This document shows, in pieces, positions 26,645 through 35,758 of a stretch of 64,000 nt of DNA; the stretch's first letter is position 1; every line of letters starts with the position of its first letter. A program made the position numbers and the translations under genes. A model generated the notes under the pieces. That model was not told where the DNA came from, made no database searches, and was given only the letters and a program-made list of their open reading frames with translations. Origin of the DNA: Pseudophaeobacter flagellatus (GTDB lineage: Bacteria; Pseudomonadota; Alphaproteobacteria; Rhodobacterales; Rhodobacteraceae); assembly GCF_021228235.1 (NCBI RefSeq), contig NZ_JAJQRG010000011.1, forward strand, positions 62,001 to 126,000. Reading direction: 5' to 3'.

Positions 26645-26663
26645 GATATGTTATGATATGACG
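26645..26663. promoter_or_regulatory. Candidate Zur box 1
   Basis: GATATGTTATGATATGACG, similar to alphaproteobacterial Zur operators with an ATGTTAT core. It repeats 32 bases later in the same orientation, about three helical turns away, in the zur/znuA divergent region. Confidence 0.6.
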
Positions 26664-26676
26664 TTTATCAAGTCGT

Positions 26677-26695
26677 GAGATGTTATAAAATCACA
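26677..26695. promoter_or_regulatory. Candidate Zur box 2
   Basis: GAGATGTTATAAAATCACA is the second copy of the repeat, ending 12 bases before the preferred znuA start. Bound Zur would block the znuA ribosome site or promoter. Confidence 0.6.
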
Positions 26696-26706
26696 TGAGA
26701 GAGTCG

Positions 26707-27747
26707 ATGATAAAACTCAGCCTGACCACAGCCGTTTCCGTCCTTGGGTTTGCCAGTGCAAGCTGGGCAGAGTCACCTCGGGTCGCAACGGATATTGCGC
26801 CAGTTCATGGCTTGGTGGCGCGCGTGATGCAGGACATCGCGATGCCTGATCTGGTGGTTCCTGCGGGTGCCTCGCCGCATAATCATTCCATGCGCCCATC
26901 CGAGGCCATGGCGCTGGCGCAGGCAGATCTGGTGTTCTGGATGGGTGCACCCCTGACGCCTTGGTTGCAGGGTGCCATCACGGAGCTGGCCGACCAGGCG
27001 CGGGTTGTCGAGCTGCTGGAGCATGAGGCCACGATGGTGCTGCCTTTCCGAGAAGGCGTTGGTTTTGAACCGCATAAACATGATCTCGCAGGTACGCAGG
27101 GTAACGATCATGGGCATGACCATGATGAGGACAGCCACGCCGATCATGGCGATCACGACCATGCTGAAGATCACGGGGACCATGGTCATGAAGGGGACCA
27201 TTCCGAGGACCAAGCAGACGTCGGCCACGCGGGCCACGATCATTCCGGCACCGACCCGCATGCCTGGCTCGCGCCTGAGAATGCGCAGGCCTGGCTTGGG
27301 GTGATCGCAGGTGAACTTTCTGCCTTGGACCCCGAAAATGCGGCAGCCTATGCAGCCAATGCCGCTGCGGGGCAGGCTGAGATTCAGGCGGTGGCAGATC
27401 AGATTTCGGCCAACCTAACCGGCGGGGAGTTTGTTGTCTTTCACGATGCCTATCAGTATTTTGAGCAGGGCTTTGACATCCAGGCGGTCGGGGCGATTGC
27501 GCTGAGCGATGCCTCGGATCCCAGCCCGGCGCGGATTGCCGAAATTCAGCAAGTGGTGAAAGACCATGGCGTCACCTGCGTCTTTTCCGAACCGCAGTTC
27601 AATCCGGATCTGGTGGCCACGGTGATGGAGGGCAGTGCCGCCAAAACCGTGGTGATTGATCCCTTGGGTGCAGGGCTGACCCCGGGTGCTGACTTCTACC
27701 CGGCGCTTTTGCAGAAACTTGGGGGTGCCATGGCAGCTTGCCAGTAA
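26707..27747 (+). CDS. znuA: Zinc ABC transporter substrate-binding protein ZnuA
   Basis: This 346-residue periplasmic protein of the cluster A-I family has signal peptide MIKLSLTTAVSVLGFASASWA. The first Zn-ligand His is in GASPHNHSMRPSEA, followed by a long His/Asp-rich loop (about residues 120-178) typical of zinc-specific ZnuA. A second His is in DPHAWLAPENAQ, a third in VVFHDAYQYFEQ, and the C-terminal acidic ligand is in DPLGAGLTPGADFY. ATG 26707 is preferred over 26695, because the earlier ATG overlaps the second Zur box and GAGAG sits before 26707. It is divergent from zur-znuCB. A strong terminator follows. Confidence 0.92.
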   Translation: MIKLSLTTAVSVLGFASASWAESPRVATDIAPVHGLVARVMQDIAMPDLVVPAGASPHNHSMRPSEAMALAQADLVFWMGAPLTPWLQGAITELADQARVVELLEHEATMVLPFREGVGFEPHKHDLAGTQGNDHGHDHDEDSHADHGDHDHAEDHGDHGHEGDHSEDQADVGHAGHDHSGTDPHAWLAPENAQAWLGVIAGELSALDPENAAAYAANAAAGQAEIQAVADQISANLTGGEFVVFHDAYQYFEQGFDIQAVGAIALSDASDPSPARIAEIQQVVKDHGVTCVFSEPQFNPDLVATVMEGSAAKTVVIDPLGAGLTPGADFYPALLQKLGGAMAACQ

Positions 27748-27774
27748 CCCTGGCATTTCTACGATGTGTCACGA

Positions 27775-27804
27775 AAAAGGGTCAGAGCCATCTCTGACCC
27801 TTTT
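27775..27804. terminator. Bidirectional intrinsic terminator
   Basis: A 13-base perfect stem, AAAAGGGTCAGAG and CTCTGACCCTTTT, with loop CCAT, sits between the convergent znuA and FAD oxidoreductase genes. The A/T ends provide a U-tract on either strand. Confidence 0.88.
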
Positions 27805-27810
27805 CCGCCT

Positions 27811-29106
27811 CTAGCCAATCCGGTCTTTGATCAGATGGGTCAGGGTGGCGCCGGTTTCGTAATAGGCGCCGCGCAGCCCGGCAAAGGGCAGGCGGTGGTC
27901 GGTGCAGGCGGGCAGGGGTAGGGCGGTTTCATCGCCGCTGATCAGGGCCTTGGCTATCTGTTGGCCAAACAATGTCCCCGGCCCGATGCCGCGTCCGGAA
28001 TAGCCAAAGCACACATAGCCATCCGTCAGCTTCTGGATCTTGGGCAGGTGTTCCGAGGTCATGGCAATGCGCCCGAACCACAGGTTTTCTAGGGGGGTGC
28101 CCGCCAGCGCTGGAAACAGTGCGGCCAGTTTGCGGATGAGCCAGCTGTGGTGGATTTTGCTGCCAAAATGGTCCAGCGCCCCCATGGCGCCAATCACCAG
28201 CCGCCCCTGTTGATCCATCCGCCAGGATGACATCACCAGGGCAGAATCCCAGCAGCCCTCTTGTCCGGGCAGAATCTGGTTGCGTATTGCGAGCGGCAGC
28301 GGCGTGGTGGCACCCTGGAAATAATTCACGTGTACGATGCTCGGTGCCTGGTAGCCGGCAATGGGCAGGGCATAGCCATTTGTCGCCATGAGCAGGTGTT
28401 TGGCGCGAATGCGCCCCTTGGGGGTGGTGACCTGCCAGTGGGCCTTGCCCCTGCTTAGCGCGGTGGCCGGGCTGTGGTCGTATAGCTGCGCGCCGACGTC
28501 TTGGGCCGCACGGGCCAGGCCACGTGCATAGGCCAGCGGCTGAATTGTGCCCGCGCGGGGATCAAACAGGGCGCCGTGCACCTGCTGCGAGCCGACACGC
28601 GCCTGGGTCTCGGTTTTGTCCAGCAGTTGAACCGGCGCGCCGATGGCCTGCAATTGTTCTGCTCGGCGCTGTAGGTCTGCCATTCCGCTGGCAGCGTGGG
28701 CGCAGTGCAGGGTACCGTTGCGGACAGGTTCACAGGCGATGCCGTGTCGTTCGATCAGGCCGTAGACAAGATCGGGGGCCACGGCCAGGGCCTGCGATAG
28801 CTGTGCCCCGGTTTTGGGGCCGAGGCGCGCGTTGATATCTTCCGGGGGCAGCCAGAGCCCGGCATTGGCCAATCCGACATTGCGTCCGGATCCGCCATGG
28901 CCAAATGTTTCCGCCTCGATCAGGCAGACCGAGGCCCCCATTTCGCGCGCCTTGAGCGCCGCCGAACATCCGGTATAGCCGCCGCCAATAATCACCAGGT
29001 CTGCGCTGACCTCCCCGGTCAGGACCGAGGAGGAAGGGTTTTCCTGGCAGGTATCTTGCCAGAGACTCGAGGCGGACTCAGATGTCAAATTTAATGCCCT
29101 GTGCAA
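27811..29106 (-). CDS. FAD-dependent amino-acid oxidoreductase (DAO family), possibly L-pipecolate oxidase
   Basis: This 431-residue protein of the DadA/PuuB/glycine oxidase family has an N-terminal FAD-binding ADLVIIGGGYTGCSAALKARE (about residues 35-55), then GHGGSGRNVGLANAG, and late GYSGRGIGPGTLFGQ, which closes the FAD site. Such enzymes oxidise secondary or primary amines in the cytoplasm or at the membrane. Its start overlaps the upstream aldehyde dehydrogenase by 29 bases. That dehydrogenase is of the antiquitin (ALDH7) type, and the pair matches the amaA-amaB arrangement of pipecolate/lysine breakdown in Pseudomonas putida. Gamma-glutamylputrescine oxidase (PuuB) is the main alternative. 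Confidence 0.7.
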   Translation of the reverse strand: MHRALNLTSESASSLWQDTCQENPSSSVLTGEVSADLVIIGGGYTGCSAALKAREMGASVCLIEAETFGHGGSGRNVGLANAGLWLPPEDINARLGPKTGAQLSQALAVAPDLVYGLIERHGIACEPVRNGTLHCAHAASGMADLQRRAEQLQAIGAPVQLLDKTETQARVGSQQVHGALFDPRAGTIQPLAYARGLARAAQDVGAQLYDHSPATALSRGKAHWQVTTPKGRIRAKHLLMATNGYALPIAGYQAPSIVHVNYFQGATTPLPLAIRNQILPGQEGCWDSALVMSSWRMDQQGRLVIGAMGALDHFGSKIHHSWLIRKLAALFPALAGTPLENLWFGRIAMTSEHLPKIQKLTDGYVCFGYSGRGIGPGTLFGQQIAKALISGDETALPLPACTDHRLPFAGLRGAYYETGATLTHLIKDRIG

Positions 29107-30580
29107 GCGGTAAATCCCGCGAGTAATTCACGGTATTGGTCTGGCGGCGCATATAGCCTTTCCAGGCGTCAGAGCCGCTTTCCCGGCCACCGCCAGTTTC
29201 TTTTTCGCCGCCAAAGGCACCACCGATTTCAGCGCCGGATGGGCCGATGTTGACATTGGCGATACCGCAATCCGATCCCGCTGCCGAGAGGAAAAACTCG
29301 CATTCGCGCAGATCGGTCGAAAAGATGCAGGAGCTGAGCCCCTGGGGCACGGCATTCTGCAGCGTGATAGCCTGATCGAGATCGTCGTATTTCACCACAT
29401 AGAGAATTGGCGCAAAGGTTTCCGTATGCATGATTGCGCTCTGCGCAGGCATCTCGACGATGGCCGGGTGGGCATAGGCGGCTGCCGGATAACTGTCGCC
29501 CAGGGCCTGACCGCCGCCATGTACCTTGCCGCCTTCGGTTTTGGCCTGGGCCAAGGCATCGTTCATCGTCGCGAGGGCCGCGCCGTCAATCAGCGGCCCA
29601 ACCAAAGAGCCTTCCGCCAGCGGGTCGCCAATCGGCAGGCCTTCATAGGCCTTGATCAGGCGCGGGATCAGCGCGTCATAGACATCGGCGTGCACGATCA
29701 GGCGGCGCAGGCTGGTGCAGCGCTGGCCTGCGGTGCCCACCGCCGAAAACACGATGGCGCGCAGGGCCATTTCCAGATCGGCAGAGGGGGCCACGATCAT
29801 CGCATTGTTCCCGCCCAGTTCCAGAATTGTACGGCCCAGACGCTGCGACATGTCGCTGGCGACGGATTTGCCCATGGGGACCGAGCCTGTGGCAGAAATG
29901 ATCGCCACATCCGGTGATGCGGTCAGGGCCTCGCCAAGGTCACGTTCGCCAATCAGGGTCTGGATCAGGCCTTTGGGTGCATCACCACCAAATTCTGCCG
30001 TCACCTGATCGCAGATCTTTTGCACCGCCAGCGCGGTGAGCGGGGTCTTTTCCGAGGGTTTCCAAATCACTGGATCACCGCAAACCAGCGCCAGCGCCGC
30101 ATTCCAGGCCCAGGGGGCAACCGGGAAGTTGAAGGCGGTGATCACGCCGCAGGTGCCCATCGGATGCCAGCTTTCGCGCATCGCGTGGCCGGGGCGTTCG
30201 GATGCGATGGTCAGACCATAGAGCTGACGCGACAGGCCCACCGCAAAATCGCAGATGTCGATCATCTCCTGCACTTCGCCCAGACCTTCCTGATAGATCT
30301 TGCCGCATTCCAGCGTCACCAGACGGCCCAAATTTTCCTTTTCCCGGCGCAGGGCCTCACCCAGCAGGCGCACCAGCTCGCCGCGCCTTGGGGCAGGGAT
30401 CATTCGCCAGGATTTGAACGCTGCTTTTGCATGTGCAATCTGGGCCTCGGCCTCGGCCAGGCTATGCGGTGTGAGCCGGGCAATCTCGCTGCCATCCACC
30501 GGGGTTGTGACGCTGAGGCTGCCGCCGGTCAGGCTGTCCGCGCTTAAACCAGCAGCGGCGAGGATCTGGGAATGTGGCAT
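29078..30580 (-). CDS. amaB: ALDH7 (antiquitin)-type aldehyde dehydrogenase, probable aminoadipate-semialdehyde / piperideine-6-carboxylate dehydrogenase
   Basis: This 500-residue NAD-dependent aldehyde dehydrogenase has NAD-site motifs GVITAFNFPVAPWAWNAALAL and WKPSEKTPLTALA, the general-base Glu in ILELGGNNAMIV and the catalytic Cys in GTAGQRCTSLRRL. The stretch EMIDICDFAVGLSRQLYGL..ERPGHAMRE is characteristic of ALDH7/antiquitin, which oxidises 2-aminoadipate 6-semialdehyde. The DAO-family oxidoreductase follows with overlapping frames and a LysR gene is divergent. Together they suggest that pipecolate or lysine is converted to 2-aminoadipate. Length and motifs are intact. Confidence 0.8.
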   Translation of the reverse strand: MPHSQILAAAGLSADSLTGGSLSVTTPVDGSEIARLTPHSLAEAEAQIAHAKAAFKSWRMIPAPRRGELVRLLGEALRREKENLGRLVTLECGKIYQEGLGEVQEMIDICDFAVGLSRQLYGLTIASERPGHAMRESWHPMGTCGVITAFNFPVAPWAWNAALALVCGDPVIWKPSEKTPLTALAVQKICDQVTAEFGGDAPKGLIQTLIGERDLGEALTASPDVAIISATGSVPMGKSVASDMSQRLGRTILELGGNNAMIVAPSADLEMALRAIVFSAVGTAGQRCTSLRRLIVHADVYDALIPRLIKAYEGLPIGDPLAEGSLVGPLIDGAALATMNDALAQAKTEGGKVHGGGQALGDSYPAAAYAHPAIVEMPAQSAIMHTETFAPILYVVKYDDLDQAITLQNAVPQGLSSCIFSTDLRECEFFLSAAGSDCGIANVNIGPSGAEIGGAFGGEKETGGGRESGSDAWKGYMRRQTNTVNYSRDLPLAQGIKFDI

Positions 30581-30724
30581 TGGGCTGTCCTTTCAAGGAA
30601 ATGTTGCACCCATGAGCATTCAGCGGGGTTTCGGGCTGGAGCCTTTGGGCGTTTTTTGATAAATCACACGGAGATCGCCAAATTGCACATGAAACTAAAT
30701 CCTAAAGGTATGAGGTCAAATCAT

Positions 30725-31621
30725 ATGATTGCGCCGCGCCGCTTTTTGCCGTCAATATCCTCTCTGCTGGCGCTGGAGGCGGTTGATCGGCTGGGTAGTG
30801 CTTCGGCGGCGGCAGAGGATCTGAACCTGACCCAAAGCGCGATCAGTCGCCAGCTCAAGCAGTTGGAACAGCAGATGGAGGTCGATCTGATCGACCGGGA
30901 TCAAATGCGGATGCAGCTAACGCCGGGTGGGGTGAATTATGCGCGCGAAGCCCGCGATATCTTGTCGCGACTGGCCCAGGCCTCGGTCAAGCTGCGGGCA
31001 AATCCAACGGGGGGCAGTCTGAACCTGTCGATCCTGGCCTCATTCGGGCTGCATTGGCTCGCGCCGCGGCTGAAGGATTTTGTCGGACAGCATCCGGGTA
31101 TTACCGTGAACTTGCAGACCCATAACCTGCCGTTCAGTTTTGACACCAGCACCGCGCAGGCGGCGATCCACTATGGCAGCCGTGATTGGCCGGGGGTGGC
31201 GTACATGCCCTTGATGCCCAAACATGTGCTGCCGGTCTGCGCCCCGGATCTGCTGACAGCACCGCTTGCGGCGGTGGCGGATCTGCTGGATTACCCTTTG
31301 TTGCATCTGGCGACCCACCCCGAAAGTTGGGAGCAATGGTTTGCCCAACATGATGTCGCGGCGCCGCGCTTGCAGGGGATGTTGTTTGACCAATCTTCGG
31401 CCATGACCCAGGCGGCAGTGCATGGGTTAGGCATTGCCTTGCTGCCGACTTTTCTGGCCGAGAGCGAAATCGGAGAAGGGAGGCTCTGTCTTGCCATTGA
31501 TGGCCCGGCGGTGACATCGGGAGAATATTATCTGGTCTGGCCTCGCGACCGGGTGGATGATGACCCGTTGGTTCAGTTCCGCAGCTGGCTGCAGGGCCAG
31601 ATCCCACCGCAGGAGGCTTGA
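30725..31621 (+). CDS. LysR-family transcriptional regulator
   Basis: This is a 298-residue LysR protein of the GcvA-like group. The HTH covers residues about 8-67 (SLLALEAVDRLGSASAAAEDLNLTQSAISRQLKQLE) and the effector domain has LNLSILASFGLHWLAPRLKDF. ATG 30725 was chosen because GAGG lies 9 bases upstream; longer in-frame starts back to 30572 would overlap the promoter of the divergent dehydrogenase. It is divergent from amaB and followed after 1 base by a second LysR, so it probably controls the oxidoreductase/dehydrogenase pair. Confidence 0.85.
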   Translation: MIAPRRFLPSISSLLALEAVDRLGSASAAAEDLNLTQSAISRQLKQLEQQMEVDLIDRDQMRMQLTPGGVNYAREARDILSRLAQASVKLRANPTGGSLNLSILASFGLHWLAPRLKDFVGQHPGITVNLQTHNLPFSFDTSTAQAAIHYGSRDWPGVAYMPLMPKHVLPVCAPDLLTAPLAAVADLLDYPLLHLATHPESWEQWFAQHDVAAPRLQGMLFDQSSAMTQAAVHGLGIALLPTFLAESEIGEGRLCLAIDGPAVTSGEYYLVWPRDRVDDDPLVQFRSWLQGQIPPQEA

Positions 31622-31622
31622 G

Positions 31623-32558
31623 ATGCGCTTACCCAGTCTTACCCATTTGCGCTGCTTTGACAGTGCCGCCCGCCATCAAAGTTTCACCGCCGCTGGCGAG
31701 GAAATCGGCCTGACGCAAAGCGCCATCAGCAAGAAGGTCAAAGAGCTGGAGGTCGATCTTGGCTTTGCCCTGTTTCAAAGGGTGGGGCGCGGGGTGGTCT
31801 TGACCCCAGCGGGGGCCGGTCTGGCGGCGGATCTGGCGCAGAACCTTGGCGCGCTGCGCAATACCGTGCAAAAGGCAGTGGCGGCGGGGGGCGGGCGCAG
31901 CGCGCTGCGGATTGCGGTCTTGCCGACCTTTGCAAATCGCTGGCTGATTCCCCGGTTGCCCGACTTTTTTGCCCGTCACCCCGAGATAGAGCTGAACCTG
32001 TCGACACGGTTGCAACCATTTGATTTTGCGCGTGACCCCTTTGACTTGGCGATCCACTATGGGCGCGACAATTGGCCTGGTGCCCGCATGGTGGCTCTCT
32101 TTGGTGAACAGATGGTGCCGGTTGCCGCGCCGCAGCTCTATGCCAGTCACGCATTGGATGATCGCGCCAGTTTGCCGCTGGTGCCGCTGGTGCATCTGGA
32201 CAGCCGTAGTGGAGCCTGGGGCGATTGGTTCCGCGAGGCCGGAGTGAACGGGCAGCCACGTCAGGATGGGCGTTATTTTGATCAGTATTCGATGGTCATT
32301 GGTGCTGCCGTGGCTGGGCTGGGGGCGGCGATTGTCCCCTTTGATATGATCGCCCAAGAGCTGGAGACCGGGACGCTGAAACAGCTGCCAGGCCCTGGCT
32401 TGCGCTCTAACAAGCGGTATTATCTGGTGCGCCCGCATGGTGGGGCTGCGGAGCCGGTGCAGCAATTCGAGGCCTGGATTACCCGGCAATTACGCCAGAA
32501 CCCGATCGGATCGTCAGGCGGACCCAGCGGTGCCCCAAAACCGGACCGGCCCAGATAA
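31623..32558 (+). CDS. LysR-family transcriptional regulator (GcvA-like)
   Basis: This 311-residue LysR protein has its HTH at residues about 5-62 (SLTHLRCFDSAARHQSFTAAGEEIGLTQSAISKKVKELE) and an effector-binding domain with LRIAVLPTFANRWLIPRLPDFFARHP. The start at ATG 31623 is 1 base after the previous stop, with AGGAGG just upstream, so it is co-translated with the first LysR. Two adjacent, clearly different LysR regulators are unusual. They may act on different halves of this catabolic region or as hetero-oligomers, which is speculative. Confidence 0.87.
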   Translation: MRLPSLTHLRCFDSAARHQSFTAAGEEIGLTQSAISKKVKELEVDLGFALFQRVGRGVVLTPAGAGLAADLAQNLGALRNTVQKAVAAGGGRSALRIAVLPTFANRWLIPRLPDFFARHPEIELNLSTRLQPFDFARDPFDLAIHYGRDNWPGARMVALFGEQMVPVAAPQLYASHALDDRASLPLVPLVHLDSRSGAWGDWFREAGVNGQPRQDGRYFDQYSMVIGAAVAGLGAAIVPFDMIAQELETGTLKQLPGPGLRSNKRYYLVRPHGGAAEPVQQFEAWITRQLRQNPIGSSGGPSGAPKPDRPR

Positions 32559-32692
32559 GCGGTGCCGTATCCAGTCGGTTTTGGAATGCACTGGGTCCGG
32601 TTTGGCGATTGGTTTTCCGGTCGATCCTGACCTAGGCTTGGCGCTGCTGCCTCCGGCATTGGGCTGGGGCTCTCTCGTGGTAGGACGCCATC

Positions 32693-33901
32693 ATGTCAGA
32701 TTTTCGCCGGGCCAGCCGTATTGATGCCATCGAAGTTTCAGAGATATTACAGATCGGTGCCCGCGCGGCAGCGCTGAAACGGCAGGGTCGGCCGGTAATT
32801 GTACTGGGCGCAGGTGAGCCGGATTTTGATACGCCCAATTGGATCAAGACGGCGGCCATGGATGCAATCCAAGCCGGTGACACCAAATACACCGCCCTCG
32901 GCGGAACCCCGGCCTTGAAACAGGCGATCCAAGCCAAGTTCCTGCGTGATCAGGGGCTAGAGTACGCGGCGGATGAAATCATAGTCTCTACCGGGGCGAA
33001 ACAGGTGCTGTACAATGCCTTCATGGCCAGTCTGGAACCTGGGGATGAGGTGATCGTACCGGCACCTTACTGGAGCTCTTATGTCGATATTATCGCGCTT
33101 TCTGGCGGTAGACCGGTGCTGGTGCCCTGCGGCGCAGAGACCGGGTTTCGCATGACGACGGCGCAGTTGCAGCAGGCGCTTAGCCCACGCACGCGCTGGG
33201 TTTTGTTCAACTCTCCCTCCAATCCGTCGGGCGCAGCCTATAGCGCGGCAGAGTATGCGCCGCTGCTGGAGCTATTGCTGCAGTACCCGGATGTCTGGGT
33301 CATGGCCGATGATATGTATGAACATCTGGCCTATGATGGGTTCGATTTTGCCACCCCCGCAGCGGTGGAGCCCAGGTTGAAAGGGCGCTGCCTGACCATC
33401 AATGGTGTGTCAAAAGCCTATGCGATGACGGGCTGGCGCATTGGCTATGCCGGCGGGCCCGCCGCTTTGATTTCGGCGATGGCGGTGATTCAGGGGCAGG
33501 CGACATCCTGTGCATCTTCGGTGTCGCAGGCGGCGGCCATGGCGGCGCTGAACGGCCCGCAAGAGATCCTGCAAGAGCGTCTTGCCAGCTTTCAGGCGCG
33601 GCGGGATCTGGTGGTTGATGGGCTGAACGCGATACCTGGACTCAGTTGCCCGCGACCGGAAGGCGCCTTTTATACCTTTGCCAGTTGCGCAGGCGTTCTG
33701 GGGCGGCGCACTCCGGCGGGAGATCTGTTGCAAAGTGACGCGGATTTTTGCGCCTATGTGCTGGATCACCACGATGTGGCCATGGTGCCTGGCCGCGCTT
33801 TTGGTCTGTCGCCCTATTTTCGGATTTCTTATGCCACCAGCGAGGCCGATCTGCGCCAAGCGCTGGCGCGTCTGGGGCGCGCGGTGGCGCAACTGACCTG
33901 A
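32693..33901 (+). CDS. Class I PLP-dependent aminotransferase (aspartate aminotransferase group)
   Basis: This 402-residue aminotransferase has VIVLGAGEPDFDTPNWI, KYTALGGTPALKQAI, the NSPSNPSGAAYS substrate/PLP region, and the PLP Lys in VSKAYAMTGWRIGYAGG. A late FRISYATS holds the carboxylate-binding Arg. The fold is that of aspartate/prephenate aminotransferases. The amino donor cannot be read from sequence. Its place next to the pipecolate/lysine-type pair suggests a step such as 2-aminoadipate transamination, but it could equally act on another amino acid. Its stop faces the acetyltransferase stop with a 2-base gap. Confidence 0.85.
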   Translation: MSDFRRASRIDAIEVSEILQIGARAAALKRQGRPVIVLGAGEPDFDTPNWIKTAAMDAIQAGDTKYTALGGTPALKQAIQAKFLRDQGLEYAADEIIVSTGAKQVLYNAFMASLEPGDEVIVPAPYWSSYVDIIALSGGRPVLVPCGAETGFRMTTAQLQQALSPRTRWVLFNSPSNPSGAAYSAAEYAPLLELLLQYPDVWVMADDMYEHLAYDGFDFATPAAVEPRLKGRCLTINGVSKAYAMTGWRIGYAGGPAALISAMAVIQGQATSCASSVSQAAAMAALNGPQEILQERLASFQARRDLVVDGLNAIPGLSCPRPEGAFYTFASCAGVLGRRTPAGDLLQSDADFCAYVLDHHDVAMVPGRAFGLSPYFRISYATSEADLRQALARLGRAVAQLT

Positions 33902-33903
33902 GG

Positions 33904-34389
33904 TTATAGCTGTTTTTGCATCAGGATCAGATCCAGCCACTGATCCCATTTACGCCCGACTTGTGGCATCAGCCCGGCGTGGCGAAAGCCGAGGGCGCTG
34001 TGAAAGGCGACGGCCTTGGGGTTGGCGCTGCTGATCCCGGCCACCAGCACATGCACGTCCTGCGCCCTTGCGCGTTCTTCCAGTTGCTGCATCAAAGCCC
34101 GCCCCAGCCCCCGGCCCTGAGCTGCGGGCAGTAGTTGGATCGAATGTTCCTGAGTGTGGCGATACCCTGGACCATTGCGAAAGGGGCCATAGGTGGCAAA
34201 GCCCATGACGCGCTCGTCGATTTGGGCCACCAGAAAGGGCGGCGGGTTGCTGCGCAGGCGACTGGCAATTTCTTCGGGGTGGCGTTCCTGGGTGGTGAAG
34301 GTAAACAACGTGTCGCGGATCAGGCGGTTGGCAATGTCGGCAATCTGCACCGCATCTTGGGGGCTTGCCTGGCGGATCTGGGTGGGCAT
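33904..34389 (-). CDS. GNAT N-acetyltransferase (phosphinothricin-acetyltransferase-like)
   Basis: This 161-residue GNAT protein has IRQASPQDAVQIADIANRLI at the start, acetyl-CoA motif A in SIQLLPAAQGRGLGRALMQQLEERA, and motif B in NPKAVAFHSALGFRHAGLMPQVGRKW, all as in the PAT/YncA group. These proteins acetylate small amines such as methionine sulfoximine, phosphinothricin or amino acids. It lies between the aminotransferase and the Cys/Met-type lyase, convergent with the first and divergent from the second. A detoxifying or amino-acid modifying role is likely. The natural substrate is unknown. Confidence 0.8.
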   Translation of the reverse strand: MPTQIRQASPQDAVQIADIANRLIRDTLFTFTTQERHPEEIASRLRSNPPPFLVAQIDERVMGFATYGPFRNGPGYRHTQEHSIQLLPAAQGRGLGRALMQQLEERARAQDVHVLVAGISSANPKAVAFHSALGFRHAGLMPQVGRKWDQWLDLILMQKQL

Positions 34390-34581
34390 TGGCGGGATCT
34401 ATCCTTTGTGCCTTTGCGGGTGTGCAATCTGGAGCATGGGTGATGTCAAAGCTCAAGCCTGATTGCGATGCAGGGGTTGTTTTCACTCTACGTCTTGGGC
34501 AGGTTTTGGCGGGAAAGCGATTGAACTTGGCTCGGGCACGCTTCAAAGATAGGCCAAAACAGACAGCGGAGTACCCGGACG

Positions 34582-35727
34582 ATGCAGCGCAATGATTTGA
34601 AGCCAGCCACAATTGCTGCCCATGCGGCGGGGGCCGTTGATCTGGCCAGCGGTGGCGTGGTGCCCCCCATTCAGCCCTCAACCACCTTTGTGCGCGACCG
34701 GGACTATCAACTGGTGAACGAGGATAATGTCTATCTACGCTCGCATAATGATGCGGTGCGGCTGGGCGAAGAGATCCTGTCCCGACTGGAGGGTGCCGAG
34801 GACACGCAGTTGTTTCCTTCGGGAATGGCGGCGATTGCCGCCGTGTTTCGCACCGTGCCAAATGGCGGCGCGGTGATCGTACAGTCGGGGATCTACTGGG
34901 GCACCACCAAATGGATCCGCGACTTTTGCAGCCGCCGCGACATTACCCTGCATGAGGTTGACGCCAGTGATACGGGTGCGCTGCAGGCGCTGTGCGCAGG
35001 GCTCAAGGCGCAGCTTGTGTTTGTTGAGACCCCGTCAAACCCCTGGCTGAAAACCGTTGATATCATCGCCGCCAAGGCCTGCGCCGAAAGCTGCGGCGCA
35101 TTCTTGGTTGTCGACAGTACGGCGGCGACGCCGCTGCTGACCCAGCCCCTGGCGCTGGGGGCTGACCTGGTGATGCATTCCGCCACCAAGGTGATCAACG
35201 GTCACTCTGATGTGTTGGGCGGCGTGCTGAGCACTCGTGTACGTACCCCGGTTTGGGAGGCGATCTGCATGGATCGTAACGAGGCCGGCGCAGTCATGGG
35301 CCCGTTTGAGGCCTGGCTTTTGGTGCGCAGCATGCGCACCCTGCCGCTGCGGGTGGAAAAGATGTGTGCCAATGCCATGGCCGTGGCGGAATTCCTGGCC
35401 GCCCACCCCGAGGTCGAAGAGGTGCTCTATCCTGGTCTGCCCAGTCACGAGGGTCATGACCTGGCGGGGCGGCAGATGCAGGGTGGCTATGGGTTCTTGA
35501 TGTCCTTCCTGGTCAAGGGTGGGCGCGCGGCGGCCCTGGCAGTGGCGGGGCGGCTGAACCTGTTTCACCGCGCCACATCGCTGGGCGGCGTCGAAAGCCT
35601 GGTCGAACATCGCCACACCATCGAGCCGCATACGGGCATTCCTGAAAACCTGTTGCGGATCTCAATCGGGATCGAGGATATCGATGATTTGATCGCGGAT
35701 CTGTCGCAGGCGCTGCAGGGCGGTTGA
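34582..35727 (+). CDS. Cys/Met metabolism PLP-dependent enzyme (cystathionine gamma-synthase/lyase family)
   Basis: This 381-residue fold-type I PLP enzyme has the PPIQPSTTFVRD start, LFPSGMAAIAAVF, VFVETPSNPWLKTVDI, the PLP Lys in MHSATKVINGHSDVLGG and the C-terminal LLRISIGIEDIDDLIADL. These are hallmarks of the cystathionine synthase/lyase and O-acyl-homoserine sulfhydrylase family. The usual Y.R..NPT element near residue 55 reads YLRSHNDAVRL, so substrate binding may differ from the main groups. The reaction cannot be fixed from sequence. It is the last gene of the amino-acid catabolism block and convergent with the transglycosylase gene. Confidence 0.8.
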   Translation: MQRNDLKPATIAAHAAGAVDLASGGVVPPIQPSTTFVRDRDYQLVNEDNVYLRSHNDAVRLGEEILSRLEGAEDTQLFPSGMAAIAAVFRTVPNGGAVIVQSGIYWGTTKWIRDFCSRRDITLHEVDASDTGALQALCAGLKAQLVFVETPSNPWLKTVDIIAAKACAESCGAFLVVDSTAATPLLTQPLALGADLVMHSATKVINGHSDVLGGVLSTRVRTPVWEAICMDRNEAGAVMGPFEAWLLVRSMRTLPLRVEKMCANAMAVAEFLAAHPEVEEVLYPGLPSHEGHDLAGRQMQGGYGFLMSFLVKGGRAAALAVAGRLNLFHRATSLGGVESLVEHRHTIEPHTGIPENLLRISIGIEDIDDLIADLSQALQGG

Positions 35728-35758
35728 CCACCCGCCAGTGCCAAGTGTTGCGGTGCGA

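Noticed and set aside
33950-34861. 303-residue antisense frame across the acetyltransferase and lyase genes
   Set aside because: It overlaps the recognisable GNAT gene in another frame on the same strand and the lyase gene on the other, and has no domain.
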